NCBI GenBank assembly: GCA_000828075.3
Contig: JXCB02000002.1
Coordinates: 1,559,442 to 1,623,441, forward strand
DNA length: 64,000 bases
Origin: Tolypothrix campylonemoides VB511288
GTDB lineage: Bacteria; Cyanobacteriota; Cyanobacteriia; Cyanobacteriales; Nostocaceae
Reading direction: 5' to 3'
Shown here: positions 1-8,199 of the stretch, piece by piece
Layout of the letters: each line of letters begins with the position of its first letter
Position numbering within the stretch: the stretch's first letter is position 1
Translations under genes and position numbers: made by a program
The notes under the pieces: generated by a model
The model's input: the letters and a program-made list of their open reading frames with translations, nothing else
Database searches by the model: none
What the model was told of the DNA's origin: nothing

Positions 1-43
1 TACACAGTAAGTTTAACGTTAAATTAGTGAAGACCACAATGTA

Positions 44-169
44 ATCTGTTGTATGACACAAAAAGGCAATTTACGGCGAACTCCCCATGTATGACAGGTT
101 AACATTTACTCTTTCTCGTCCATGTATGACATGGTTGTTCTCCAGCAAGCTTTACCACGTATTACACGG
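44..169 (+). repeat. Four regularly spaced GTATGACA-type boxes
   Basis: The octamer GTATGACA occurs in the same orientation at 51-58, 90-97 and 124-131, and a one-base variant GTATTACA lies at 159-166. The spacings are 39, 34 and 35 bp. The second and third copies share a longer core, CCATGTATGACA. Regular same-strand boxes at about 35 bp look like transposase or regulator binding sites, for example the end of a Tn7-like element lying outside the window. No transposition gene is visible here, so this is only a possibility. Confidence 0.4.
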
Positions 170-242
170 AGGGGTTTTTAGCCGAGCCACAATCGCATTG
201 AAACCTTACCCTGTTAGGCATTAATTCCTCTCTCCCTTTTAA

Positions 243-452
243 AATGAGCGAACGTACAGTAATGAACGTGGTCGGCGTCAAAAACTGAATGGAATGACGA
301 GTGTGAAAGCTGTTACAGGAGAAGAATATTTAAGATTAAAAGAACACTCCAAAACCGAAGATGTATCTGCTTACTTCGCAGAATTCTGCTTAGATTGCGT
401 CAAACAGGGGGTCACAAAATTAACTGTTATTTTGGATAACAATTCAACTGGT
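243..452 (+). pseudogene. IS630-type transposase relic
   Basis: The frame opens right after a stop codon at 240-242 and runs without an initiation codon at its 5' end. It contains NERGRRQKLNGMTSV, then SKTEDVSAYFAEF, then LTVILDNNST. The last segment matches the second catalytic Asp region (ILDN..TH) of IS630/Tc1-type DDE transposases. Both ends are lost: the N-terminal third is missing upstream, and the reading frame runs into a GC-rich palindrome at 454 immediately after the DNNST motif. About 70 codons remain, so this is a dead fragment. Confidence 0.6.
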
Positions 453-453
453 C

Positions 454-506
454 GCGGCGTTCCTCCCGCCACCAGCCCCGTTGGTTGGTGGCGGGAGGAA
501 CGCCGC
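454..506. repeat. Perfect 21-bp inverted repeat
   Basis: Arms 454-474 and 486-506 are exact reverse complements (GCGGCGTTCCTCCCGCCACC and one more base) around an 11-base loop. The palindrome interrupts the transposase relic and is followed by ACTGGGTACTGGG units and a run of CCCCAATCCCCAGTCCC-type sequence to about 628. The same composite (GC-rich palindrome, GGGACTGGGAACTGGGA-type unit, AATCCCCAATCCCC tract) recurs at 28770-28965. It is therefore a dispersed repeat and not a local hairpin. Confidence 0.7.
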
Positions 507-1334
507 CCCGGTACTGGGTACTGGGTACTGGGAAATTGTTCCAAAATTTGGGAGGGGTTAAAGCCCCTTCCATAATTTTTCGTTTGATATACCACTACCC
601 CAATCCCTAATCCCCAATCCCCAGTCCCTTTTACCTCACAAACAAAAAATGCGTCCTTTTTAAATCCCCTAAATTTATTTATCGGGATTCCTTCTGCCAT
701 CTGCCTTCGTACTTCTGCCTTCTTAATTATATATTATCTATTATTGATGTTTGTAGTATAGTACTTAACTGCCGCTCCCAATTCAGTTGGCGCTCGCATG
801 ACAAGAATTTTCGCCTTCTTCTTAACTTCTCCACTCTTGTCTCCCTGTATACGTTATGTATTGTCTTATCCTACATTATAGGTAATCTTCTAGCGGGAAG
901 GGAGTAAGATTTATTTTACCGAAAAAGAATTCAGGAGTCAGGAGCCAGGAGTCAGAATGAACTCCTGTACGACTGGTGGATGAATCATGGTCTAAAGCCC
1001 CCGGATTTATCCGTGGAGAAAAAGAAAAGCGATAGCTTCTTTACCGAAACCCCCGAATTCATTCGTGGGGTTATTCTGAATTCTGAATTCTGTCTTCTGA
1101 CTCCTTCTCATAAACACCCTCTAAACAAACGTGAGTTCGATAAACCTCACCCTCCCAACCTCCCTCTTCTTTTAGGAGAGGGAGGAGCAACATTAAAATC
1201 AGGCTTTTTAGCCCCTCTCCTCGTAGGAGAGGGGTTTGGGGTGAGGTCTGCTTTGACTTCGTCGAAGTCACGTTAAACAAATACAACAAAACTCCCAGCA
1301 CCAAGTGGTGGGAGTAGCTATTAGAGCGAGAGTG
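507..1334. other. Gene-free repeat-rich stretch
   Basis: No convincing gene is seen here. The stretch holds an AATCCCCAATCCCCAGTCCC tract (about 600-630), an AGGAGTCAGGAGCCAGGAGTCAG direct repeat (about 932-955), and GC-rich inverted segments near 1142-1250 (CTCTTCTTTTAGGAGAGGGAGG and CCCCTCTCCTCGTAGGAGAGGGG). An imperfect hairpin, ACTCCCAGCAC...GTGGTGGGAGT, lies near 1290-1315. The open frames across it are low-complexity translations of these repeats. Confidence 0.6.
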
Positions 1335-1366
1335 ATCACTAGACGCAAATTTTTGCGTCTAGTGAT
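1335..1366 (-). terminator. Hairpin downstream of the hemerythrin gene
   Basis: A perfect 15-bp stem (ATCACTAGACGCAAA against TTTGCGTCTAGTGAT) with a two-base loop lies 10 bp past the stop codon of the minus-strand hemerythrin gene. It has no strong trailing T run, so it may act as a transcript end or a 3' stabilising hairpin. The stem is certain; the terminator role is inferred. Confidence 0.55.
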
Positions 1367-1375
1367 TCCTACCAA

Positions 1376-2425
1376 CTACTTAGCGCCGACAACGCCCTGT
1401 TTTTGTTGAATTTGGGTCTTAGCAGCTTTAAATTCAGTAGCCATTTGCTCGCTTTGCTCGGTGCTCAAGTTGTTGCGAATAGCAGCGAACATTGTGCTTT
1501 CTTCTTGACGAATGTGGTCGCCAACAATGTCCATGAGATTTTTGATTCTACCTTTAAATTGCTCCATGTTAGAGGGGTTGATAGCTTTAATTTCCTCTAA
1601 CAGCCGCTTCATTTCAGCTTGCTCGTCATACAGTTCTTGAGTGTCGTTCTGACCGTAGAAAGGACGAACTCTGGGGTAGACGACTTGCTCTTCAGCTTCA
1701 GCGTGAGCGCTTAGATCCCTGTAGAGTTGACCGAAGTACTCTTGAATCTTTTGGGGATCGTTGCTAGCCAGAATTTCGGTGAACAGGGTATTTGTCTTGT
1801 TGTGATCCAAGCGGATAACATCCTGGATGTTGAGATCCTTCTTGTCAGTGTTTTGGGTAACAGCGCTACCTACCACGCCACTTACTGCAGCCATAGCGTC
1901 TTGAACGCGTGCCCAAATACCTTGATCCGCTTCTTGTCCGGTCAGTTCACGAACACCCAAAATTTCCAGAACGCCCTTGAGTTGCTCTTGGTGAGCGCGG
2001 TTCTCAAAGTTGATGGTGTTGAGAGGTCCAATCGCCAGCAACACATCAGCACCAACTTTTTGTGCTGCCTTGTGAATTGTCAAGCCGGTCATGGTTTGCT
2101 GGTGCTTCAGCAATTCATGCTGAAATACTTTTTCGTACACGCTCAGTTCAGAGCCTTGCTGCAATTCACGAATCTTTTGAACCATTTGTGTAACGGTCTT
2201 GTCTGGCTCGGCTTGGATGCCATACTGACCGATTACAGTTTCCAGAATGCCAAGATTTTTTCTGTCACTCTCAAGAAAGCTCCGGAGGCGATCAGCGATT
2301 TCTTGGTCGTTGACTTGTCTGATCAACTGTTCTTCATTTTCGATAATCAAGTTTTGAATTGCTTTCATATCTGCCAGTTTAATGGCAATGGCAGAACGCT
2401 TGGTATCGTCTAATGTTGCAACCAT
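1376..2425 (-). CDS. Hemerythrin-domain protein
   Basis: This 349-residue soluble protein has a helical N-terminal half and a C-terminal hemerythrin/HHE cation-binding domain (about residues 200-320). Probable iron ligands are His208 (LDHNKT), His241 with Glu245 (HAEAEEQ) and His304 with Glu308 (HIRQEES). These are the spaced H...HxxxE...HxxxE pattern of the family, which binds a di-iron centre used in O2 or NO sensing, storage or iron handling. The start at 2425 (MVATLDD) is preferred over an upstream in-frame start at 2482 because GAGGGG lies just before it. It is divergent from the DUF2993 gene, and its specific role is unknown. Confidence 0.8.
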   Translation of the reverse strand: MVATLDDTKRSAIAIKLADMKAIQNLIIENEEQLIRQVNDQEIADRLRSFLESDRKNLGILETVIGQYGIQAEPDKTVTQMVQKIRELQQGSELSVYEKVFQHELLKHQQTMTGLTIHKAAQKVGADVLLAIGPLNTINFENRAHQEQLKGVLEILGVRELTGQEADQGIWARVQDAMAAVSGVVGSAVTQNTDKKDLNIQDVIRLDHNKTNTLFTEILASNDPQKIQEYFGQLYRDLSAHAEAEEQVVYPRVRPFYGQNDTQELYDEQAEMKRLLEEIKAINPSNMEQFKGRIKNLMDIVGDHIRQEESTMFAAIRNNLSTEQSEQMATEFKAAKTQIQQKQGVVGAK

Positions 2426-2479
2426 TTTCTGGTTCCCCTCTGGAAGTTTTTCGTGTTCATTTACAATTTCAAATTGGCA

Positions 2480-2682
2480 CAAGAATCAAATAGGTTCCAT
2501 CTTTCTTTTGACCGATAGCCCTCAAAACTTCGGGTAGAAAAATGAAAATTCAACTTCAAAAATCTTTTCTATACTTTTAGATAGATAGGCAATCTACCTA
2601 TGCTCCATCGTTAGATAGATAAATTTCTTCTGCCAATTTTCTAGATTGACGCAAGGATGGTCAAATAGGAGATAAAGCCATA
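2480..2682. promoter_or_regulatory. Divergent intergenic region with GATAGATA boxes
   Basis: The gap between the divergent hemerythrin and DUF2993 genes contains two copies of TTAGATAGATA (about 2577-2588 and 2611-2622) and the interrupted palindrome ATAGGcaatctaCCTAT between them. These could be operator sites for shared control. No -10/-35 pair was assigned. The motifs are visible and the function is inferred. Confidence 0.35.
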
Positions 2683-3423
2683 ATGCCCGATAATCAGGGG
2701 CTTGGAGAGCAGGCGCTGAATAAAGCCGCAGAAATAGGATTATCTAGCCAGTTAGATGAAGTAGAAAATTTGGATGTAGAGGTCAAAACAGACCCATTGA
2801 AACTGCTTCAGGGAGAGGTCGATTCAGTCAAAATTGAAGGCGAAGGTTTGGTCATGCAAAAAGACCTCCGTGTGGAGGAGTTGCAAATGCAAATGGGTAG
2901 CGTTGCTATTAATCCCCTGAGTGTAGCTTTTGGTAAAATTGAACTCACGAAACCAACTAAAGGCAGTACGCGGGTTGTTTTGATTGAAGAGGATATCAAC
3001 CGTGCCTTCAATTCAGAGTATGTCCGTTCACAACTGCAAAGCCAGAAAATTCATGTCAACGGGCAATTAATGACGATTGTTCCTCAACAAGTAGATTTTC
3101 GTTTACCTGGTAATAGTAAAGTTGCAATCAGCGCCTCAATTTTATTAAGAGAAACTAATGAAACTCACCAAGTCGCGTTTTCAGCAGTACCGAAAGTGGG
3201 TGCTAACGGACAAACAGTTTCTCTAGAAAATGTAGAGTATGGCGACACAAAGGAAATCTCTCCAGATTTGACAAAAGCTTTGATAGATGCAACGAGCGAA
3301 ATTTTGAATCTAAGTAACTTTGATTTAGAAGGAATGACCCTACGAGTTAAGCAACTCGAGGTGGAAACAGCTAAACTGATACTGCAAGCTGAAGCTTATG
3401 TGGAGCAAATACCTTCCGCATAA
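2683..3423 (+). CDS. DUF2993 (LmeA-type) lipid-binding protein
   Basis: The 246-residue protein matches the DUF2993/LmeA family common in cyanobacteria and actinobacteria. It has alternating beta-strand text with KIEGEGLVMQKDLRVEEL near residue 50 and a C-terminal LEGMTLRVKQLEVE segment. Family members are thought to bind phospholipid or act on lipids at the membrane. This copy lacks an obvious signal peptide or membrane helix, so the location is unclear. ATG at 2683 follows GGAGATAAAGCCATA, a good ribosome site. It sits 29 bp before the DUF2231 gene on the same strand, so the two are likely co-transcribed. Confidence 0.75.
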   Translation: MPDNQGLGEQALNKAAEIGLSSQLDEVENLDVEVKTDPLKLLQGEVDSVKIEGEGLVMQKDLRVEELQMQMGSVAINPLSVAFGKIELTKPTKGSTRVVLIEEDINRAFNSEYVRSQLQSQKIHVNGQLMTIVPQQVDFRLPGNSKVAISASILLRETNETHQVAFSAVPKVGANGQTVSLENVEYGDTKEISPDLTKALIDATSEILNLSNFDLEGMTLRVKQLEVETAKLILQAEAYVEQIPSA

Positions 3424-3452
3424 AATCAGGATACAAAAAAATACTAAAAATC

Positions 3453-3995
3453 ATGGAAACTACAGAGAGAGCTTCGACACCGTTCCCTAATCTGCCACCA
3501 GTTATTGAAAGTGACGATAGAGAGTATAACGACACTGGTGTACCTAGCACAGTTGCGATCGCAGGGCATCCCTTGCACCCCCTAAGTGTCATTTTTCCCA
3601 TTGCCTTTTTAGCCGCCGCCTTGGGGAGCGACTTCGGCTATTGGTTAACTCGCGATTTCTTTTGGGCAAGGGCTTCGCTGTGGTTAATTGGACTCGGATT
3701 GGTTGCAGGCGTGGTAGCAGCCCTAATCGGCATGAGCGACTTTTTGCAAATTGAACGAGTCCGCAAGCGCAACGCAGGCTGGGCGCACATGATTCTTAAC
3801 GTGGCTATCCTAGTCTTGACACTCGTCAACTTCATCTTGCGTCTGGGCGATCCTGCGTCTGCAATATTACCTTGGGGACTTATAATCTCACTCATTGTCG
3901 GTACCCTGACCAGTGCTTCTGGCTGGTTCGGTGCCGAACTATCCTATCGCCACAAAATTGGTGTGGTGGGTGCTGGTAGCAGAAGATACCCTTAA
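3453..3995 (+). CDS. DUF2231 four-helix membrane protein
   Basis: The 180-residue protein has a short soluble N-terminus followed by the DUF2231 signature AGHPLHPLSVIFPIAF (about residues 37-52), which carries conserved His residues, and then four predicted membrane helices. A DUF2231 protein is an integral membrane protein of unknown role; the paired His residues suggest possible metal or heme contact. It lies directly downstream of the DUF2993 gene. No clear lipid anchor or signal cleavage site is seen. Confidence 0.75.
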   Translation: METTERASTPFPNLPPVIESDDREYNDTGVPSTVAIAGHPLHPLSVIFPIAFLAAALGSDFGYWLTRDFFWARASLWLIGLGLVAGVVAALIGMSDFLQIERVRKRNAGWAHMILNVAILVLTLVNFILRLGDPASAILPWGLIISLIVGTLTSASGWFGAELSYRHKIGVVGAGSRRYP

Positions 3996-4157
3996 CTAAA
4001 AGAAGCACAGGAGAAAGGAGTAGGAGAGGGGAAGAGAAATTTTCCCTCTTGTACTTTCTAGTCTGCTTTTTCTTTGACGATATTTTAGATTTCGCATGCA
4101 ACCCAAAAAGCTTTGGTGGAAGGGCTAAAATCTTCTTTAGTCCCTAGTTCCTACAAA

Positions 4158-4568
4158 ATGCTATCAAAACCAACTCAAAGCTTTTATATTATCTCTTCCC
4201 TGCTCATCGTTATAGCGATGGGCTTTTTCTTTAAGTACTACAGTGGTTTTGCCCACGAGTGGTTTAATGATTACGGAGCGGCTGTCTTTTACGAAATATT
4301 TTGGTGCTTGTTTGCATTTCTGTTTTTTAGGAGTGGGATCGCAGTGAGGCAAATTCCTTTATGGGTATTTATCATCACCTGCATACTGGAATTCATGCAA
4401 TTATGGCATCCACCTTTATTAGAGCAGTTTCGCGCTACGTTGATAGGTAAATGGTTAATTGGAACCACCTTTGCTTGGTGGGATTTTCCTCATTACCTGT
4501 TGGGTTGTATTTTGGGTTGGTTGTGGTTGCGACAATTACAAGCACAAAGCTATGCAAAAAAAAGTTAA
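4158..4568 (+). CDS. DUF2809 membrane protein
   Basis: The protein of about 136 residues has four predicted membrane helices and the DUF2809 pattern ending in [14 protein letters not shown]. The function of the family is not known. ATG 4158 (MLSKPTQ) is chosen; an in-frame GTG at 4113 would add 15 residues with no better ribosome site. The 3' end overlaps the following yggU-type gene by 17 bp, which suggests translational coupling. Confidence 0.65.
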   Translation: MLSKPTQSFYIISSLLIVIAMGFFFKYYSGFAHEWFNDYGAAVFYEIFWCLFAFLFFRSGIAVRQIPLWVFIITCILEFMQLWHPPLLEQFRATLIGKWLIGTTFAWWDFPHYLLGCILGWLWLRQLQAQSYAKKS

Positions 4569-4776
4569 AGTGAAACCGAACTCAAAACTTCAAAAGATTG
4601 ACGAACAACCTGACGGCAGTCTTAGCGTGCATTTAAAATCCCCTCCTGTAGATGGTAAGGCTAATAAAGAGTTAATTAAACTACTAGCAGAAAAATTTGA
4701 TGTGCCAAAATCGCATATCACAATTAAGTCTGGTTTATCTTCTCGGCAAAAGCTGGTTGAAATTGACACTAACTAA
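4552..4776 (+). CDS. YggU/DUF167 family protein
   Basis: This small 74-residue protein is of the DUF167 (YggU) family and is close to full length for the family. The core pattern is visible as [10 protein letters not shown], then [21 protein letters not shown], with the conserved PPVDGKAN loop and [19 protein letters not shown] at the end. The start at 4552 (MQKKVKV) lies inside the end of the DUF2809 gene. The biochemical role of the family is unknown. Confidence 0.8.
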   Translation: MQKKVKVKPNSKLQKIDEQPDGSLSVHLKSPPVDGKANKELIKLLAEKFDVPKSHITIKSGLSSRQKLVEIDTN

Positions 4777-4996
4777 GCAATTTAAAATTCAAAATTAGAC
4801 TTCGCTTGAAAATCAATAATTATACGTAAAAAATTTATTGATAATTAGATTTCTTGCAACAATCTAGTTTCGGGCTATGTGGAACCGCACTCTGTAGCAG
4901 ATAAACGCGATAAAGTATCTGTGCCCACCCCCCTAATTCCCCCCTACAAAAGGCTAGGGTGTACACATATCTGATTCAAAACCTCACCCTCGCTTT

Positions 4997-5101
4997 TATA
5001 GCAACAGCCAAGGTGGTTAGGACATCAACCGATGATAAAACCTAGACACAAAAAGACTTTTCACCCAGTCCCCAGTCTCCAGTCCCTAGTCCCCTGCTAT
5101 A
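4997..5101. mobile_element. MITE-like repeat, family A, copy 1
   Basis: This unit of about 105 bp begins TATAGCAACAGCCAAGG and ends CCCCTGCTATA, so its ends form a short TATAGCA/TGCTATA inverted repeat. A second copy at 9311-9415 is almost identical over its full length, differing at a handful of bases. It codes for nothing. It abuts the unrelated family B element at a shared TA (5100-5101), which suggests nested insertion at TA. Confidence 0.7.
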
Positions 5102-5208
5102 TAGCAATCCTATTTCATTTGTTTGTGAAAATTGACCAGCTTCAGATCCCCGACTTCTTAAAGAAGTCGGGGATCTTGTTTGTTCACGAATCATTTAGGA
5201 CTGCTATA
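5100..5208. mobile_element. MITE-like repeat, family B, copy 1
   Basis: This 109-bp element has imperfect terminal inverted repeats: the left end is TATAGCAATCCTATTTCATT and the right end reads TATAGCAGTCCTAAATGATT on the other strand. Its centre holds a near-perfect palindrome (5144-5176) with 16-bp arms AGATCCCCGACTTCTT. The same ends bound the longer element at 11570-11807, so this is a mobile non-coding family. Confidence 0.75.
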
Positions 5209-5482
5209 GCTGCGCTAAAATCTTTCTCTCTGGGAATTTCCCAGAGGGATGCCCGACAGGGCAGGGTGAGGTTGGGTGTGCGTACAAAAGGAATTTTGAG
5301 TCATTCTATGACTTGTGTGTACACCGTAGCTACAACAGGCAGAAGACAGAGGAAAAACTTTTACTTATTGTCCATCTGTAGTTTCATATTTGAAAAAAAG
5401 TGTAAATTGAAAAACCCATCCTAGAGGAGGACGGGAGAGACGCCACTTATACATGAAATTAATTGTTTTGAAAGCAAAATTA
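5209..5482. other. Gene-free stretch after the MITE pair
   Basis: No gene is supported. It contains a small hairpin (TCTGGGAATTTCCCAGA, about 5229-5245), a CAGGGTGAGGTTGGGTGTGC segment that is partly inverted relative to the sequence at about 4950-4990, and a TCCTAGAGGAGGACGGGAGAG tract near 5420. The paired fragments on both sides suggest that the two MITEs split an older repeat. Confidence 0.4.
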
Positions 5483-6103
5483 CTAAGGCTTCAATTCTTC
5501 CGTAATACTGATATACCTGGGTTGTGCTTTCACTCGCTCTATCCAATCTTGGATAGCAGGAAATTGTGTTAAATCAAACCTAGCTTCATCAGCTACATGA
5601 GTGTAAGCAAATAAGCTAATATCAGCAATCGTATAACGCTCTCCCACCAAATAAGTATGGTTGGATAAATGTTTTTCCATTGTCCTAAGAGCTGCGTAAC
5701 CAGGTTCACGTTTTTGCTCTATGGCTTCATGGTATTCCTGAGCTTTACCTAGAATAGAAATCCAAAATCTCGATGTAGCAATATAAGGCTCATGGCTGTA
5801 CTGTTCAAAAAATAACCATTGCAGAACTTGCGCTCGTAAAAAACGGTCATAAGGTAAAAATTCTGTCCCTTCACTTAGATACACCATGATCGCATTTGAT
5901 TCTGCTAAATATTTCCCTGGTTCAACTTCCAAAACGGGAATTCTTCCGTTTGGATTTTTACTTAAAAATTCTGGCGTTCGAGATTCACCTTTAGTGATGT
6001 TAACCTCCACCCTTTCAAAAGGCATACCCATTTGTGTCAATAAAAGACGAATCTTGTAGCCATTACCTGAGGGTAAAAAATCATACAAACGCAGGATTTC
6101 CAT
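5483..6103 (-). CDS. Glutathione S-transferase family protein
   Basis: The 206-residue protein has the two-domain GST layout: a thioredoxin-fold N-terminal half (about 1-80) with NPNGRIPVLEV (cis-Pro loop) and the glutathione-contact ESNAIMVYL, and a helical C-terminal half with the TYLVGERYTIADISLFAYTH signature. It likely conjugates or reduces small electrophiles in the cytoplasm. The substrate cannot be told from sequence. It is a monocistronic minus-strand gene divergent from the SRAP gene. Confidence 0.85.
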   Translation of the reverse strand: MEILRLYDFLPSGNGYKIRLLLTQMGMPFERVEVNITKGESRTPEFLSKNPNGRIPVLEVEPGKYLAESNAIMVYLSEGTEFLPYDRFLRAQVLQWLFFEQYSHEPYIATSRFWISILGKAQEYHEAIEQKREPGYAALRTMEKHLSNHTYLVGERYTIADISLFAYTHVADEARFDLTQFPAIQDWIERVKAQPRYISITEELKP

Positions 6104-6305
6104 ACCAAAAAAAATAGGGATGAAATGGTTGATTAATCATGCAGTAAAAATACAGCATCTCATCGAAAAAGACAAATAGATATGATAAAATCAGTAGATA
6201 TATAGCATTTTAGTACGATACAGAATTCTCTGAAAGATAAAAATTAAAAGTAATATTTGTTGCAGTATTTGGGTGTTTAATTTTAATTGGTGGTCAAGGA
6301 AAAAA

Positions 6306-6974
6306 ATGTGTGGAAGATTTACTTTGAGCCAAACAGCAGAAGCTATATACCAAACCTTCCATGTAAACAAAATTCTCAGTCTAGAGCCGCAATATAACAT
6401 TGCTCCTACGCAAATGGTGGCGGCAGTCTTGTATAATCCAGAAACCAAGCAGCGTGAATTTGAAAAGTTACGCTGGGGGTTAATTCCCTCTTGGGCAAAA
6501 GATCTAGGAATGGGAGCAAAGCTGATCAACGCTAGGGCAGAAACAGTAGGAGAAAAACCAGCTTTTCGCTCTGCATTCAAGCACCGTCGCTGTTTGGTGG
6601 TGGCAGATGGCTTTTACGAATGGCAGACAAAAGAAGGCAAGAAACAGCCATTTTATTTTCATCTCCAAGAAAGAAAACCTTTTGGCTTTGCAGGCTTATG
6701 GGAGCAATGGCGATCGCCCCAAGGAGAGGAAATCACTTCATGTACAATTTTGACTACGAAGTGCAACGAATTACTGCAACCGATCCACGAACGTATGCCA
6801 GTGATTCTTCAACCGCAGGATTATGATCTGTGGTTAGATCCCCAAGTGCAAACACCTGAACCACTACAGCAGCTATTGCACCCGTACCCATCAGAAGCGA
6901 TGATGGCTTACCCAGTCAGCACAATGGTCAACAGCCCTAAGCACAATAGTCCAGATTGTATTAAGCCTTTGTAA
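6306..6974 (+). CDS. SRAP/HMCES-type DNA-crosslink protein
   Basis: The 222-residue SOS-response-associated peptidase family protein starts MCGRFTL, which puts the catalytic Cys at position 2. Other conserved active-site residues are Asn75 (INARAE), Glu105 (GFYEW) and His161 (PIHERMP). The family (YedK, HMCES) covalently traps abasic sites in single-stranded DNA through Cys2. The start at 6306 is fixed by the need to expose Cys2 after Met removal; an upstream in-frame start at 6273 would bury it. The length is typical. Confidence 0.9.
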   Translation: MCGRFTLSQTAEAIYQTFHVNKILSLEPQYNIAPTQMVAAVLYNPETKQREFEKLRWGLIPSWAKDLGMGAKLINARAETVGEKPAFRSAFKHRRCLVVADGFYEWQTKEGKKQPFYFHLQERKPFGFAGLWEQWRSPQGEEITSCTILTTKCNELLQPIHERMPVILQPQDYDLWLDPQVQTPEPLQQLLHPYPSEAMMAYPVSTMVNSPKHNSPDCIKPL

Positions 6975-7087
6975 CTCGCAATGAGCTACCAATCAGTTAC
7001 ATTAGCTTGTAGTGAACGCTCCTTTATGCGATCGCTACCAACCCAGTCCGCAATCATGATTGTGGCAAACCTATCACATAAGCCCTT

Positions 7088-7609
7088 ATGTCAAGAAGCC
7101 AGAAAAACAATAACTTTATTGACAAAACCTTTACAGTCATGGCGGATCTGATAATGAAGATTCTGCCAACCGATAAACAAGCCAAAGAAGCTTTTGCTTA
7201 TTACCGAGATGGTATGTCAGCGCAGGCAGATGGAGAATATGCCGAAGCTTTGGAAAACTACAAAGAAGCCCTAACATTAGAGGAAGATCCTAATGATCGC
7301 AGCTATATCCTGTATAATATGGGGCTAATTTATGCTAGCAACGGCGAACATGAAAAGGCACTAGAGTTATATCACCAGGCTCTTGAGTGCAACCCGCGCC
7401 TAATCCAAGCCTTGAACAACATCGCGGTCATTTTCCACTATCAGGGCGAAAAAGCGAAGGAAGCAGGAGACGAAGACTTGGGAGAAGCACTGTTCGACAA
7501 AGCCGCCGATTATTGGATTACAGCTATTCGCATGGCTCCGAATAACTACATCGAAGCCCAAAACTGGCTGAAAACGACTGGGCGCTCTCAAATTGACGTA
7601 TTGTTGTAG
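7088..7609 (+). CDS. ycf3: Photosystem I assembly protein Ycf3
   Basis: This 173-residue protein has the conserved N-terminus [17 protein letters not shown] and three TPR units (about residues 35-165, including [20 protein letters not shown]). It is the thylakoid-associated chaperone that assembles the PsaA/PsaB core of photosystem I. It is full length and without oddities. GatC follows after 76 bp made of heptamer repeats, so co-transcription is possible. Confidence 0.95.
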   Translation: MSRSQKNNNFIDKTFTVMADLIMKILPTDKQAKEAFAYYRDGMSAQADGEYAEALENYKEALTLEEDPNDRSYILYNMGLIYASNGEHEKALELYHQALECNPRLIQALNNIAVIFHYQGEKAKEAGDEDLGEALFDKAADYWITAIRMAPNNYIEAQNWLKTTGRSQIDVLL

Positions 7610-7645
7610 TCTTTAGTCATTAGTCCTTTGTCATTTGCTAAAAAC

Positions 7646-7679
7646 TAATGATTAATGACTAATGACTAATGACCAAGGA
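7646..7679. repeat. TAATGAC heptamer repeats before gatC
   Basis: Tandem TAATGAC heptamers (TTAATGACTAATGACTAATG) run directly into the ribosome site CCAAGGA of gatC. The same TAATGACCAAGGA junction precedes the gene at 8200. Similar heptamer runs occur near 46101-46121 and, inverted, near 61779-61797. These are short tandemly repeated sequences of the cyanobacterial STRR kind. Confidence 0.65.
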
Positions 7680-7685
7680 ATAACC

Positions 7686-7976
7686 ATGATAGACACTGAA
7701 CAAGTTCACAAAGTAGCTCATCTCGCCCGTTTAGAGTTGACACCTCAAGAAGAAGAGAAATTCACAACTCAGTTAGGAAGTATTCTTGACTATTTTGAAC
7801 AACTGAGTGAATTGGATGTCAATAATGTGCCACCGACAACACGGGCAATTGATGTGAGCAATGTCACACGCGCAGATGAGTTGCAACCTTATCCCAACCG
7901 TGAAGACATTCTCCAGAGTGCGCCTGAACAAGAAGGCGACTTTTTCAAAGTGCCTAAAATCCTCAACGAAGAATAG
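7686..7976 (+). CDS. gatC: Asp/Glu-tRNA amidotransferase subunit C
   Basis: The 96-residue GatC carries the family pattern [18 protein letters not shown] and ends [21 protein letters not shown]...FFKVPKIL. It clamps GatA and GatB in the amidotransferase that converts misacylated Glu-tRNA(Gln)/Asp-tRNA(Asn). ATG 7686 is chosen because AAGGA lies 7 bases upstream; an upstream in-frame start at 7662 lies within the heptamer repeat. gatA and gatB are not in this window, so the subunits are dispersed. Confidence 0.93.
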   Translation: MIDTEQVHKVAHLARLELTPQEEEKFTTQLGSILDYFEQLSELDVNNVPPTTRAIDVSNVTRADELQPYPNREDILQSAPEQEGDFFKVPKILNEE

Positions 7977-8199
7977 TCATTAGTCCTTTGTGAGCCAGCG
8001 CAGCCAACTTGGTTTCCAACTGTCACGGCGACTGGTGAGACCAGTGCTGTTCGCGCAGCGTGTCCGAAGGACATAGGCGGGTCTCCCAACCTAGGGAACT
8101 GGCTCTCCCGTTGGGTCCTTTGTCTAGAGCAAATAGCCAATGACGAAGGACGAAGGACTAATGACTAATGACTAATAACTAATGACCAAGGAGTTATTT
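7977..8199. repeat. Palindromic repeat cluster between gatC and the GST gene
   Basis: The gap holds GAGCCAGCGC...AACTGGCTC inverted ends, the segment TTCGCGCAGCGTGTCCGAAG (about 8049-8070), and TAATGAC heptamers (8157-8185). The GTTCGCG core resembles the 32-bp palindromic repeat found inside two genes at 22934 and 30605. No coding capacity is seen. Confidence 0.5.

Noticed and set aside
44-169. CRISPR array reading of the GTATGACA boxes
   Set aside because: The repeats are only 8-12 bp, the spacing is irregular, and no cas gene or long repeat exists.
1727-2413. 228-codon frame opposite the hemerythrin gene
   Set aside because: It is the antisense shadow of a well-supported gene with clear iron-binding motifs.
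5032-5424. 130-codon open frame on the plus strand
   Set aside because: It runs through two MITE-like repeats and their palindromes, has no ribosome site, and gives an unlikely protein composition.
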